In this document: one piece after another, positions 5,974 through 12,490 of the stretch
Layout: each line of letters opens with the position of its first letter
Position numbering within the stretch: position 1 is the first letter of the stretch
Virus record (IMG/VR): IMGVR_UViG_3300047317_000131
Coordinates: 1-24,162 of that record
Strand: one strand, 5' to 3'
Length of the DNA: 24,162 bases
Source of the DNA: a virus
Made by a program: the position numbers and the translations under genes
The notes under the pieces: generated by a model
What the model was told of the DNA's origin: nothing
The model's input: only the letters and a program-made list of their open reading frames with translations
Databases searched by the model: none

Positions 5974-6168
5974 TCATTGGAAGATATCCGGCCTGATCTT
6001 TTTCGCTGGCAATTTCAATATCTTGGCGACGACGCGCACCCGCTCGACCGGCACCCGCGTCCATTGGTAGATCGCTTGCCGCCTGATCCCGCACGCCAGC
6101 GCGATCTTGGCGGGGAGACCGCGAGTGGCCCGAATGTGGGCGCAGATCGCGTCCGGTTCGTCTGTCAT
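5974..6168 (-). CDS. Cro/YdaS-like helix-turn-helix repressor
   Basis: This 64-aa protein is essentially one helix-turn-helix domain. GLPAKIALACGIRRQAIYQWTRVPVERVRVVAKIL spans the motif, with the recognition helix around IRRQAIYQWT, as in Cro and YdaS-type repressors that control phage switches. It is the first leftward gene, divergent from the rightward early operon, with a 158-base control region between. That is the classic place for a Cro or CI-type regulator. A candidate promoter (6203-6230) overlaps a repeated motif that could be its own operator. No second repressor is seen here, so a lysogeny switch cannot be claimed. Confidence 0.82.
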   Translation of the reverse strand: MTDEPDAICAHIRATRGLPAKIALACGIRRQAIYQWTRVPVERVRVVAKILKLPAKKIRPDIFQ

Positions 6169-6225
6169 CTGTCTTGGCCAGCCGTTGATAATTTACGCCG
6201 GGACCATACCGCACCCGCCAAGAAT

Positions 6226-6240
6226 GTAAAGCGGGGCTTG
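6226..6240 (+). promoter_or_regulatory. Repeated control motif, copy A
   Basis: GTAAAGCGGGGCTTG matches copies B and C (consensus GTAAAGSSGRGCTTG). It overlaps the candidate -35 box of the leftward Cro-like gene, a position suited to repression. The only other copies I found lie in control regions for rightward early genes. It is a candidate operator; the binding protein is unknown. Confidence 0.45.
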
Positions 6241-6260
6241 TCACTCGCCCGGCAGTAGTG

Positions 6261-6274
6261 GTAAGGAGAGCTTG
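6261..6274 (+). promoter_or_regulatory. Repeated control motif, copy B
   Basis: GTAAGGAGAGCTTG differs from copy C by one missing base and one substitution. It begins 35 bases after copy A, is followed at once by the gcggg/cccgc hairpin, and lies 53 bases before the 6327 start codon. It may be an operator or part of an RNA leader. Confidence 0.45.
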
Positions 6275-6326
6275 CGGGTATTCCCGCGTTTCTACCAACG
6301 GGCCTTCGCCCAGAAAGACTACTGCA

Positions 6327-7292
6327 ATGTCAGAAGACGAGAAGACGATTTCCGAACAGGTGATCGAGAAGACGGCAGAACTGGTGGCGCAAGCCACCGA
6401 CGCTGACCGCGAGTTTGTTGAGCGTCTGAAGAAGTCCGGTCCAACCGGAACGGTCGAGACGCTTCAGCCGGTGCATTGCGCACTGATCCTCGATGCGAAC
6501 AACGACCACAATCGCCGCATCAGCAATACCCAAGTCGATACGCTCATGGGAATTCTGATCCGCAATGAGTGGAAGCGCACGCATCAGGGCATGGCGTTCT
6601 ATGACACCGGCAAGCTGATGGACGCACAGCACCGTTGCGCTGCGAGCGTTATGACGGGCATCGCGCTGTCACCCATCATGGTGTCCGGTGGATATGCCAA
6701 GGACGACAACGACGCCATCGACGCCGGTTCTAAGCGCACCGCCGCCGATGCCGCGAAGCTGGCTGGTGTAGCAGACGCACAATTGAAGTGCGCGATTGTC
6801 GAAGCGTGGATGAAGTATGAGCACCTTGTCCAGTACGGCAAGACGATCACCTTCACCAATCATCAGGTCAAGGTGAAGGCCATCGAGCATGACAAGGCTC
6901 TTGAACGCGCAATGGCGATTGCCGACAGCGTAGTCAAGGCGCATGGTCTGTGCCCGATGACCAAGCGCGAGATTGCCTCGCGTGCATTCGAAATGGAGCG
7001 CGGCGGTTGGTCGCCCGCCTTCATCCAGACGCTGTTGAGCTTGGTCAACTCTGGCACGGCGGATTACGAGGGCGCTCCGACTGTCTATCTGTCGGAAGCC
7101 TACAGCAAGGATCGCGATGAAAAGTCGCGCTTCAAGCTGACCGCCATTCAGCGTCAGGCGATGTGGCACAAGGTTGCGGCTCTCTATAGCCACAAGTCCA
7201 AGGTCGCCAAGAACACGGTGCAGTGGAAGCTGGGCAATCCGATCCCGGCGATGTCGCCGCCGCCCGATAATGTTCAGCAAGCCGCAGAGTAA
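6327..7292 (+). CDS. Conserved phage protein with DxQHR motif, possibly ParB-like fold
   Basis: The product is 321 aa from the ATG at 6327. The longer frame to 6258 would run through the control region and is rejected, though the ribosome site before 6327 is weak (AGAAAG). Residues 50-110 show the pattern NRRIS..QVDTLM.....W.....GMAFYDTGKLMDAQHRCAA, similar to the conserved N-R-x(n)-D-G-Q-H-R motif of ParB-like phage and plasmid proteins. A helical middle and C-terminus follow. Such proteins are common early in phage genomes, sometimes near replication or partition genes, without a settled role. It is the first rightward gene and is followed by a strong terminator at 7311-7343. Confidence 0.78.
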   Translation: MSEDEKTISEQVIEKTAELVAQATDADREFVERLKKSGPTGTVETLQPVHCALILDANNDHNRRISNTQVDTLMGILIRNEWKRTHQGMAFYDTGKLMDAQHRCAASVMTGIALSPIMVSGGYAKDDNDAIDAGSKRTAADAAKLAGVADAQLKCAIVEAWMKYEHLVQYGKTITFTNHQVKVKAIEHDKALERAMAIADSVVKAHGLCPMTKREIASRAFEMERGGWSPAFIQTLLSLVNSGTADYEGAPTVYLSEAYSKDRDEKSRFKLTAIQRQAMWHKVAALYSHKSKVAKNTVQWKLGNPIPAMSPPPDNVQQAAE

Positions 7293-7310
7293 CCCATAGA
7301 AGTTCAACTC

Positions 7311-7343
7311 AGGGCCAGCGCGAAATGCTGGCCCTATTTTTTT
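7311..7343 (+). terminator. Intrinsic terminator overlapping the next gene's leader
   Basis: There is a perfect 9-bp stem, agggccagc (7311-7319) with gctggccct (7327-7335), and a 7-base loop. One A and seven T (7337-7343) follow. This is a textbook rho-independent terminator, 18 bases after the stop at 7292. The next gene's GGAG begins right after the T-run (7344 on), so readthrough or antitermination would be needed to express it from the upstream promoter. No other promoter for the 7355 gene is evident. Confidence 0.85.
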
Positions 7344-7354
7344 GGAGACATCAG

Positions 7355-8626
7355 ATGACCGACAACATAGTAACCATGCCGACGCCGATGAACGTGCTGG
7401 CCGACAAGATACGCGCCGCCTTCGCTCGCACAGAGCATGGCAGGCAAGAGTGGATCGACGGCACGCTGGAGCTTGCGACCGCACTATCAGAAGCGCGCGA
7501 GCGGTTTCAGAAGGACGACCGCAAGTTTTCCGTCTGGCTTGCTGAGAACGATCTTGATGCCATCGGCAAGAATGATCGCGCCGCACTGATCAGCATGGCC
7601 GATCAGGCGATCACCAAACAAGTGTTGCAAGAGACGAAGCGGTCATCGTGGTTCTGGATTTGGCGTGAAGAAATTCAGCCGATGGTTCATCAGGTGATGA
7701 CACATGCCGCCGAACCGACTTTGATTTCAGAACCGCCCGCTCCAGACGATACAGCCGGGGAAACTGAACAAGTGGCAATCGAAGAAACCAATGTTGAGAC
7801 TGAAGCGCCCGCGCCCGGCAAACGCCGCGCGAGAAAACTGGACAAGATCGGCAACGCTCAGTCCGACACGCTGGTCCGCATGTTCGAACATCATCGCATC
7901 TTCACTTCGATGATCGAGGGCGAAGGCAGGCAGGCTCACGTCAAGCTGGCGCTGCGCTACATCGCCAAGCGGTGCGTGGAAAAGGACTACCCGCCTGAAC
8001 TGTTCACCGCCAAAAAGTGGTCGCTGCAATTCATGTACCCGCATCTGCCGATGCGTCTGCTTGATCGGGTGTGCAAGTCGGGCACGCCGAATGCCGTGGT
8101 CAACATCCACACCATGTTGATCGAGACGGAGCGCCGGTTCATGGGCACGCCGGAATTCGGAGTAAAGGACCAGCCGTTCGCCGCGTACAATAAGGCGTAC
8201 TCGATCTTCCAAGCCATCAAGGATCAAAAGGATGGTGTCGAGGTTGGATCGTTCGATGCGTCTGCCGTCCACGTCCCGAAGTTTGCCAGCGACGAAGGCA
8301 AGCCGCCCGTCATTGTGCGCGGCACTCAGGTGTGGCCGGTTGAGATTGATAATCTCCACACTGGCTACGGCTACGATGATCTGCGCTGCGCGTACAAGTT
8401 CGCCGAAGATGTCCTGTTGATATTCGGCGAGCCGCGCGATGCTTCGATGGCAACCAAATCTCTCACGCTGCGCCATCTGATGTCATGGCTTCCCGGTGGC
8501 TACAATTCGCGTGGATGCACCATCGACGGCGTGCTTCGCGCCCTGAAGGACGTGGTCGCCGCTTACGGGGCAGACAAGGGGGACGTGATGCGCGGTCCCG
8601 CTGCCGCACCGAAGGCCGACGAATAA
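7355..8626 (+). CDS. Unknown 423-aa phage protein
   Basis: The product is 423 aa from the ATG at 7355, with GGAG 8 bases upstream. The N-terminal ~90 residues (GTLELATALSEARERF...FSVWLAENDLDAIGKNDRAALISMA) resemble the DUF3102-type helical module found in phage and plasmid proteins. An acidic, Pro-rich linker follows (about 120-165), then a basic stretch (GKRRARKLDK) and a ~250-aa C-terminal domain, with no catalytic motif I can name. Its place between the ParB-like and recombination genes suggests early DNA metabolism; a replication initiator is one possibility. No membrane segment is seen. The terminator directly upstream suggests regulated expression. Confidence 0.75.
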   Translation: MTDNIVTMPTPMNVLADKIRAAFARTEHGRQEWIDGTLELATALSEARERFQKDDRKFSVWLAENDLDAIGKNDRAALISMADQAITKQVLQETKRSSWFWIWREEIQPMVHQVMTHAAEPTLISEPPAPDDTAGETEQVAIEETNVETEAPAPGKRRARKLDKIGNAQSDTLVRMFEHHRIFTSMIEGEGRQAHVKLALRYIAKRCVEKDYPPELFTAKKWSLQFMYPHLPMRLLDRVCKSGTPNAVVNIHTMLIETERRFMGTPEFGVKDQPFAAYNKAYSIFQAIKDQKDGVEVGSFDASAVHVPKFASDEGKPPVIVRGTQVWPVEIDNLHTGYGYDDLRCAYKFAEDVLLIFGEPRDASMATKSLTLRHLMSWLPGGYNSRGCTIDGVLRALKDVVAAYGADKGDVMRGPAAAPKADE

Positions 8627-8782
8627 AAGTAAAGGCGAGCTTGCCGTCACCGGGCAAATCACCGTACACTTGGGAGGTTGAGCAATCACCGGCACGGGTC
8701 GCCGCTGGTGATCGTTCAGGGCGCGGGCATCCGGTTTCAAGTACCCGCGCCCATCAACCTTCCCCATGCGGAGCAAGCAAAA
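8627..8782 (+). promoter_or_regulatory. Leader of the recombination operon with strong hairpin
   Basis: This 156-base gap carries motif copy C and a perfect 9-bp inverted repeat, gggcgcggg (8719-8727) with cccgcgccc (8744-8752), with a 16-base loop and no U-run after it. A GGGAGG (8672-8677) abuts a TTG and is too close to act as its ribosome site. The stretch therefore looks like an operator or an RNA-level control leader rather than an extended N-terminus. No clear -10 box is visible. Confidence 0.5.
8629..8643 (+). promoter_or_regulatory. Repeated control motif, copy C
   Basis: GTAAAGGCGAGCTTG starts 2 bases after the stop of the 423-aa gene and 154 bases before the RecE-like start. As with copy B, a small stem-loop follows at once (ttgcc with ggcaa). 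Its recurrence upstream of a second early operon supports a shared regulatory function. Confidence 0.45.
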
Positions 8783-9724
8783 ATGAATGTCACGAAGTGG
8801 AACGGCAAGCGCATCACGAAGCCGGGCTGGTACTCAGGCATCCCCATCGAACGCTATCACAGCGCGGGCATGTGCGATGGCCCGGCAGTGTCGTCCTCCG
8901 ATCTGCGGGCGTGCTGGATCAAGTCGCCTGCGCATATGTACGCGCGATGGGCAGAGAACCCTGAACGCGAAGAGCGCGCACCGTCGCGCAACATGATCTT
9001 GGGATCGGCGGCGCATCATCTGTTCCTTGGTGAGGACGGATACAATCTGAAATTCATTCAGCAGAAGCTGACCTATCGCGACAAGGTCACGGCGGAAGAC
9101 AAGCCGTGGAACAACAATGCTGGCGTCTGCAAGGCGTGGAACGAAGCGCAGACCAAGCTGGGACTGACCATCGTAAAGCCGGAAGAGTTCAAGGCCATCG
9201 TGAAGATGTCGGAAAGCCTCGCGGTCGATCCGATGGTGCAGAACGGCATCCTGAATGGTCGCGTGGAGTGTTCTGGATTTTTCAAGCACCGCCCCACTGG
9301 CCTGTGGATCAAGGTGCGACCGGACGTGATCCCGATTGGCAGCGGTGACTATGTGGACCTGAAGACTGCCGCCGACGTGACGACCGTGGCGCTGCAATCA
9401 TCGATCAGATCATACGGCTACCACATGCAGGGCGCACTGGTGATGGAAGCCGCTGCGGACCTGTCGCCGGAAATTCAATCGAAGCAATTCGTCTTGCTCT
9501 TCATTGAGACGGCGAACCCGTACTGCGCACGCGCCGTACCGCTGGAGGAGAAAGACCTTGTGCGCGGCATCGATCAGAACGCGGCGATGCTGAAGTGGAT
9601 CGCGGAGTGCATCGAAACCAAACGCTGGCCGGGACCGGGCGGCGAGGACGACCTTCGCCCGCTTGGTCTCTCCAACGACGAACGCTCCCGCATTGACGAA
9701 CGTCTGAAGAGAGGAGGGCGGTGA
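8783..9724 (+). CDS. RecE-like PD-(D/E)XK exonuclease (exodeoxyribonuclease VIII type)
   Basis: The product is 313 aa from the ATG at 8783, with GGAG 9 bases upstream; a TTG at 8678 would extend it through the hairpin leader. Motifs of the RecE/lambda-exonuclease fold appear in order: GSAAHHLFL (74-82), RPDVIP with Asp181, YVDLKTAADV with Asp192-x-Lys194 (the D-x-K pair), and YGYHMQGALV (211-220), a helix with the conserved Tyr and Gln. It would degrade one strand of DNA ends to give single-stranded tails. RecT, two genes downstream, anneals such tails, so this is a two-component recombination system. All key residues are present. It overlaps the XRE gene by one base (TGATG). Confidence 0.88.
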   Translation: MNVTKWNGKRITKPGWYSGIPIERYHSAGMCDGPAVSSSDLRACWIKSPAHMYARWAENPEREERAPSRNMILGSAAHHLFLGEDGYNLKFIQQKLTYRDKVTAEDKPWNNNAGVCKAWNEAQTKLGLTIVKPEEFKAIVKMSESLAVDPMVQNGILNGRVECSGFFKHRPTGLWIKVRPDVIPIGSGDYVDLKTAADVTTVALQSSIRSYGYHMQGALVMEAAADLSPEIQSKQFVLLFIETANPYCARAVPLEEKDLVRGIDQNAAMLKWIAECIETKRWPGPGGEDDLRPLGLSNDERSRIDERLKRGGR

Positions 9725-10107
9725 TGGTCAAGCCCAAGGTCACGGAGTTCGACCAGTACGTCGGCGAGCGCATTCGTGAAGCGCGGCTGGATATCAAGAT
9801 GTCGCAGAAAGATTTGGGCGATCTGTTGGGCGTCTCGTTTCAGCAAGTGCAGAAGTATGAGACCGGAGCCAACCGCGTCAGCGGTGCGCGGTTCGAATTG
9901 CTGGTGACAGCACTGCGCCGACCGTTGACATACTTTTTCCCGAACGGCACCGACGTCCGCGCGACTGTCGATCCGATCATGAGCCAATTCATTTCCAGCA
10001 AGCGCGGTCTGGAGATGGCGAAGAAATTTCCCCGCCTTGGTCCCGGCGCGCAGGGCGTGGTGATGCGCGTGGTCGATGAATTCTTATCAAAGGAACATGC
10101 ACAATGA
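9724..10107 (+). CDS. XRE-family transcriptional regulator
   Basis: The product is 127 aa with a standard XRE/Cro-CI helix-turn-helix near the N-terminus: IREARLDIKMSQKDLGDLLGVSFQQVQKYETGANRVSGARFELLVTAL. SQKDLGDLLGVSFQQVQKYE holds the two helices, and LTYFF marks the usual end of the domain. The C-terminal third is helical and may dimerise. Starts at 9721 (GTG) or 9724 (ATG) are possible; ATG is favoured, with GAGGAGG upstream. It lies between the nuclease and recT in one operon, overlapping one by 1 base and the other by 4, so it is made with them. It could autoregulate the recombination operon, perhaps at the 8627-8782 leader; that is inference. Confidence 0.87.
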   Translation: MVKPKVTEFDQYVGERIREARLDIKMSQKDLGDLLGVSFQQVQKYETGANRVSGARFELLVTALRRPLTYFFPNGTDVRATVDPIMSQFISSKRGLEMAKKFPRLGPGAQGVVMRVVDEFLSKEHAQ

Positions 10108-11141
10108 TTGATGTGAGCGAAATCGAAAAGCGAGTTGATCGCGCGGTGACTGCCGCGATCCCCATGAACGTCAGCATGGGCGGCGTCCAGCTTGCGAGCT
10201 ATGTCCAGATGATGGAGTTGGCGAAGACGATGGCGACGTGCCGCGCCGCGATCCCCGCGTGGCTTCGTGCATCAGTCGGTGACTGTCTGTCGATCTGGCA
10301 GCGCGCCGCACGATGGGGACTTGATCCGTATTTCGTCGCGGAGAAGTCCTACATGATGACCAACCGGCAGACCGGCGAGACGAAGATCGCCTTCGAAAGC
10401 CAGTTGATCCACGCCGTCATCGAAAGCCTTGCGCCGCTGAAGGGCAGACTACGCCACAAGATCGTGGGCACGGGCGATGAACGCTATTGCGAGGTGTGGG
10501 GCACGTTCAAGGGCGAGGACGCGCCGCACATTTTCAAAAGCGAGACGCTGGGCAAGCGCGTGAAGGATATCGGCAAGAGCGAGAAGGGGTATTTCCGTGG
10601 GTCGCCGCTGTGGCTCCAGAAGCCCGAAGTCCAGTTGTTCTACGATGCGTCACGCGATTGGGCGCGCATCAATTGCCCCGACGTTCTCGCTGGCGTGTAC
10701 ACGCGCGACGAACTGACCGACCACGATCCAGTGGACGTGACACCATCGCCAGCACCCTCGACGCTGGCAGAGAGATTGCGTGCGGCGAAAGACCAGCACG
10801 CAGGAGACCGTGGCTTCGATGCCGACCACATCAAGAATGAGGTGGCGAAGAACGGAAGCACGGTGATAGACGGCAGCGCCAATTCCGACGCGGCCAATGA
10901 GGAGACGGGTAATGAGCCTGACAATGAGCGTGACATGGACCAACGGGTCGGCGGCGGTTCAGATCGAGGCGGGGACGCTGACGACCAAGGCGGAAGTGAA
11001 GGCGTTGACGCTGGAACTCCGCAAGGTGGAGAAGCTGTTGCCGGATCGCCTGAAGCGGACGGCGAAGAGAGCGACCAAGTCGAAATCTTCCCGCCCGACC
11101 GCAAGCAGCCCGCGCCGCAAAGCAAAAAGCGCAAGCGCTGA
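10104..11141 (+). CDS. recT: RecT-family single-strand annealing protein
   Basis: The product is 345 aa. Residues 1-215 match the RecT/Bet-type annealase core, with MMELAKTMATCRAAIPAWLRASVGDCLSIWQRAARWGLDPYFVAEKSYMM, then KIAFESQLIHAVIES, and WLQKPEVQLFYDASRDWARINCPDVLAGVYT. RecT pairs complementary single strands, using tails made by the RecE-like protein upstream. From about residue 230 the protein becomes low-complexity, acidic and Gly-rich (DQRVGGGSDRGGDADDQGG), then ends in a basic KKRKR. This tail is far longer than usual and coincides with an overlapping gene at 10912-11172 whose frame fits the local codon bias better. It starts by ATGA overlap with the XRE gene. The core call is strong; the tail is probably dispensable. 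Confidence 0.9.
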   Translation: MIDVSEIEKRVDRAVTAAIPMNVSMGGVQLASYVQMMELAKTMATCRAAIPAWLRASVGDCLSIWQRAARWGLDPYFVAEKSYMMTNRQTGETKIAFESQLIHAVIESLAPLKGRLRHKIVGTGDERYCEVWGTFKGEDAPHIFKSETLGKRVKDIGKSEKGYFRGSPLWLQKPEVQLFYDASRDWARINCPDVLAGVYTRDELTDHDPVDVTPSPAPSTLAERLRAAKDQHAGDRGFDADHIKNEVAKNGSTVIDGSANSDAANEETGNEPDNERDMDQRVGGGSDRGGDADDQGGSEGVDAGTPQGGEAVAGSPEADGEESDQVEIFPPDRKQPAPQSKKRKR

Positions 11142-11172
11142 TGCTGCGGCAGCGCAGACCCCGGCAGAGTGA
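10912..11172 (+). CDS. Small overlapping gene inside the recT 3' end
   Basis: The product would be 86 aa from the ATG at 10912, with GAGGAG a few bases upstream, in the +1 frame relative to recT. It opens with MSLTMSVTWTNGSAAVQIEAGTL, two likely beta strands, then a charged helix (KAEVKALTLELRKVEKLLPDRLKR), then a Lys/Arg/Ser/Ala-rich tail. Over codons 1-58 I count G or C at the third position in 50 of 58, against 28 of 58 for recT in the same bases. That favours this frame as the older coding frame. The last 31 bases overlap the next gene. No family is recognised; the basic tail suggests nucleic-acid binding. Confidence 0.6.
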   Translation: MSLTMSVTWTNGSAAVQIEAGTLTTKAEVKALTLELRKVEKLLPDRLKRTAKRATKSKSSRPTASSPRRKAKSASADAAAAQTPAE

Positions 11173-11455
11173 TCCGAAATACCTGAAGTGGCTTCGCACG
11201 CAACCGTGCGCGTGCGGATGCCATCGCGCTCCACCATGTGACGCGGCGCATCTGCGCTCGCGATCACTGGAGTACGATAAGGAAAGCGGCTACGGGAAGC
11301 CGGACGACCGCTGGGCACTGCCGCTGAACCACTGGTGCCACATGGCTCAACACCGCCACAACGAACTGCAATGGTGGGCTGACCGGGGCGTGGAAGACCC
11401 GTTCGCCCTCTGCATCACCTACTATCAACGCTTCAAGGAGCAAGCACATGACTGA
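11141..11455 (+). CDS. HNH/DUF968-like phage endonuclease
   Basis: The product is 104 aa. Cys-rich CACGCH (23-28 region) leads to DAAHLRSRS, then KPDDRWALPLNHWCHMAQHRHNELQWWADRG. The order C-x-C, A-A-H, K-P-D-D, P-L, C-H, H matches the small phage HNH-type proteins often annotated DUF968 or recombination nuclease, which lie beside recombination genes. The H of AAH and the HxxxxH near the end would be the metal and catalytic residues. The start at 11141 overlaps the recT stop as TGATG with no separate ribosome site, implying coupled translation. It could process recombination intermediates. Confidence 0.82.
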   Translation: MLRQRRPRQSDPKYLKWLRTQPCACGCHRAPPCDAAHLRSRSLEYDKESGYGKPDDRWALPLNHWCHMAQHRHNELQWWADRGVEDPFALCITYYQRFKEQAHD

Positions 11456-11846
11456 ACCTACCGCCCTCGCCCGCCGCGCCGTCGTTGACCTCGACAAGCT
11501 GGTGGAAGATTTGCACCCGCAGCCGAAGCTGGTGCCCATCCAGCCCGAACACTCTGCCGACAACCTCGACAATCTGGGCAAGATGTCTGCCGACGCCGTG
11601 CGCGCCCAGTACGAAGCCGCAGCCAAGGCGTTCGAACTGATGGGCGATGAAGTGAAGGACCGCATCGACAAGCTGGAAGCCTCGCTCGCCGAAGGTCACG
11701 CCAGTATGAAGCTGTTGGCCGAGGCCGCCGCCGCGATCCGCGAACAGGGCAAGCTGGCCCATATGCAGATCGCGGAGATGTCCAGCGTCACCAAGAACAT
11801 CAATGCCATGTGCGTTGAAGTGATGAAGAAGGTCGCCGGGAAATGA
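11448..11846 (+). CDS. Coiled-coil protein of unknown function
   Basis: The product is 132 aa, almost all helical after residue 40, with regular Ala and Leu spacing (AQYEAAAKAFELMGDEVKDRIDKLEASLAEGHASMKLLAEAAAAI), so a coiled coil is likely. There is no signal or membrane segment. AAGGAG precedes the ATG, and the gene overlaps the HNH stop by 8 bases. No family is recognised. The Ala-rich helices could be a structural or chaperone-like element in an early complex. It is a small part of the train of short early genes. Confidence 0.72.
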   Translation: MTEPTALARRAVVDLDKLVEDLHPQPKLVPIQPEHSADNLDNLGKMSADAVRAQYEAAAKAFELMGDEVKDRIDKLEASLAEGHASMKLLAEAAAAIREQGKLAHMQIAEMSSVTKNINAMCVEVMKKVAGK

Positions 11847-12019
11847 TTGACCCGAAGCTGATCGACATCGCCGCTGAATTGCGGGGAGAAACCGACAAAG
11901 CGTTCCGCCTGTCTGACGGGTCAACCACTGAGTGGGTGCCGAAGTCTCAGGTCGAACAGAACGATGATGGCACGTTCACGATGCCTGAGTGGCTTGCGAA
12001 GGATAAGGGGTTCATCTGA
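11843..12019 (+). CDS. Small conserved phage protein ending WLAKDKGFI
   Basis: The product is 58 aa, starting by ATGA overlap (ATG 11843, previous stop 11844-11846) and stopping at 12017-12019. It reads as a small mixed fold: a helix (KLIDIAAELRG), then TEWVPKSQVEQNDDGTFTMPEWLAKDKGFI. The pattern W-x-P-K-S-Q followed by mPeWLAkekGlI is one I know from many small phage proteins of unknown role. Both neighbours overlap it by a few bases, so it fits the operon exactly. It is short enough to be missed by a 60-aa cut-off. Coding is near certain given the fit; function is unknown. Confidence 0.85.
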   Translation: MIDPKLIDIAAELRGETDKAFRLSDGSTTEWVPKSQVEQNDDGTFTMPEWLAKDKGFI

Positions 12020-12270
12020 TGCCGCACCGTGAACCGATAATGATGGGCATGCAACAGCTTGCCGGCGGACCTCCTGACCGCGCCTTCACCAACCCAGACT
12101 ACGGCAAGGAAGTCCGCGTCGAGGTAATGGGCAACGAAGTCGCGCTGGTGTTCGTCGCATCCAACAACGCGAAGGCGCAGGAGCTTGGCGAGAACATTCT
12201 TGCGCAACTCAAGACCGGCGTCTTCAACGTCACCCTGATGGGCACGCCGACGAAGATCACGGAGGACTGA
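12019..12270 (+). CDS. Small hypothetical protein
   Basis: The product is 83 aa, overlapping the previous stop by one base (TGATG). The middle (YGKEVRVEVMGNEVALVFVASNNAKAQELGENILAQLKTG) reads as strand-strand-helix, followed by a final strand (VFNVTLMGTPTKI), a compact alpha/beta fold. No signal, membrane segment or catalytic motif is seen. It is an early-operon protein of unknown role. Confidence 0.72.
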   Translation: MPHREPIMMGMQQLAGGPPDRAFTNPDYGKEVRVEVMGNEVALVFVASNNAKAQELGENILAQLKTGVFNVTLMGTPTKITED

Positions 12271-12271
12271 C

Positions 12272-12490
12272 ATGAGCGACCGGCCAACCCACATTGTCGA
12301 ATTCGATGAAGCCGAATTGATCTGTCGGATGGTCGAGGCGTTCGCTGAAACGGAGCGCCCTGCCGGTTTGACGGCAGGGCAGGCCGTCGATGCTATGCCG
12401 CCGTTTGAAAGACGATGCTGGATGAGAGTGTCGGAAGCCATCAAGGACTACTGGGACGAAACCATTTTCGACATGAAGCGAATTCAATGA
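12272..12490 (+). CDS. Small acidic hypothetical protein
   Basis: The product is 72 aa, acidic, mostly helical (EAELICRMVEAFAETERP, QAVDAMPPFERRCWMRVSEAIKDYWDETIF). GGAGG lies before the start, one base after the preceding stop. No family is recognised. The Glu/Asp-rich surface might mimic DNA or bind a basic partner, but this is speculative. It overlaps the next gene by ATGA. Confidence 0.68.
   Translation: MSDRPTHIVEFDEAELICRMVEAFAETERPAGLTAGQAVDAMPPFERRCWMRVSEAIKDYWDETIFDMKRIQ

Larger units (their letters stand above)
6169..6326. promoter_or_regulatory. Divergent control region between the Cro-like and early operons
   Basis: The gap serves both directions. For the Cro-like gene, TTTACA (complement of 6225-6230) and TATGGT (complement of 6203-6208), 16 bases apart, match sigma-70 -35 and -10 boxes at 5/6 and 4/6. 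Two copies of the repeated 14-15-base motif lie at 6226-6240 and 6261-6274; the first overlaps the -35 box. The rightward leader holds two small hairpins, gcggg/cccgc (6274-6287) and gggc/gccc (6300-6311), just before the 6327 start. The rightward promoter is less clear: TTGTCA at 6238-6243 could be a -35. Confidence 0.55.

Noticed and set aside
5726-6397. Leftward 223-aa frame across the divergent region
   Set aside because: It would cover the GcrA-like and Cro-like genes in another frame and cross the control region; both of those have clear domains.
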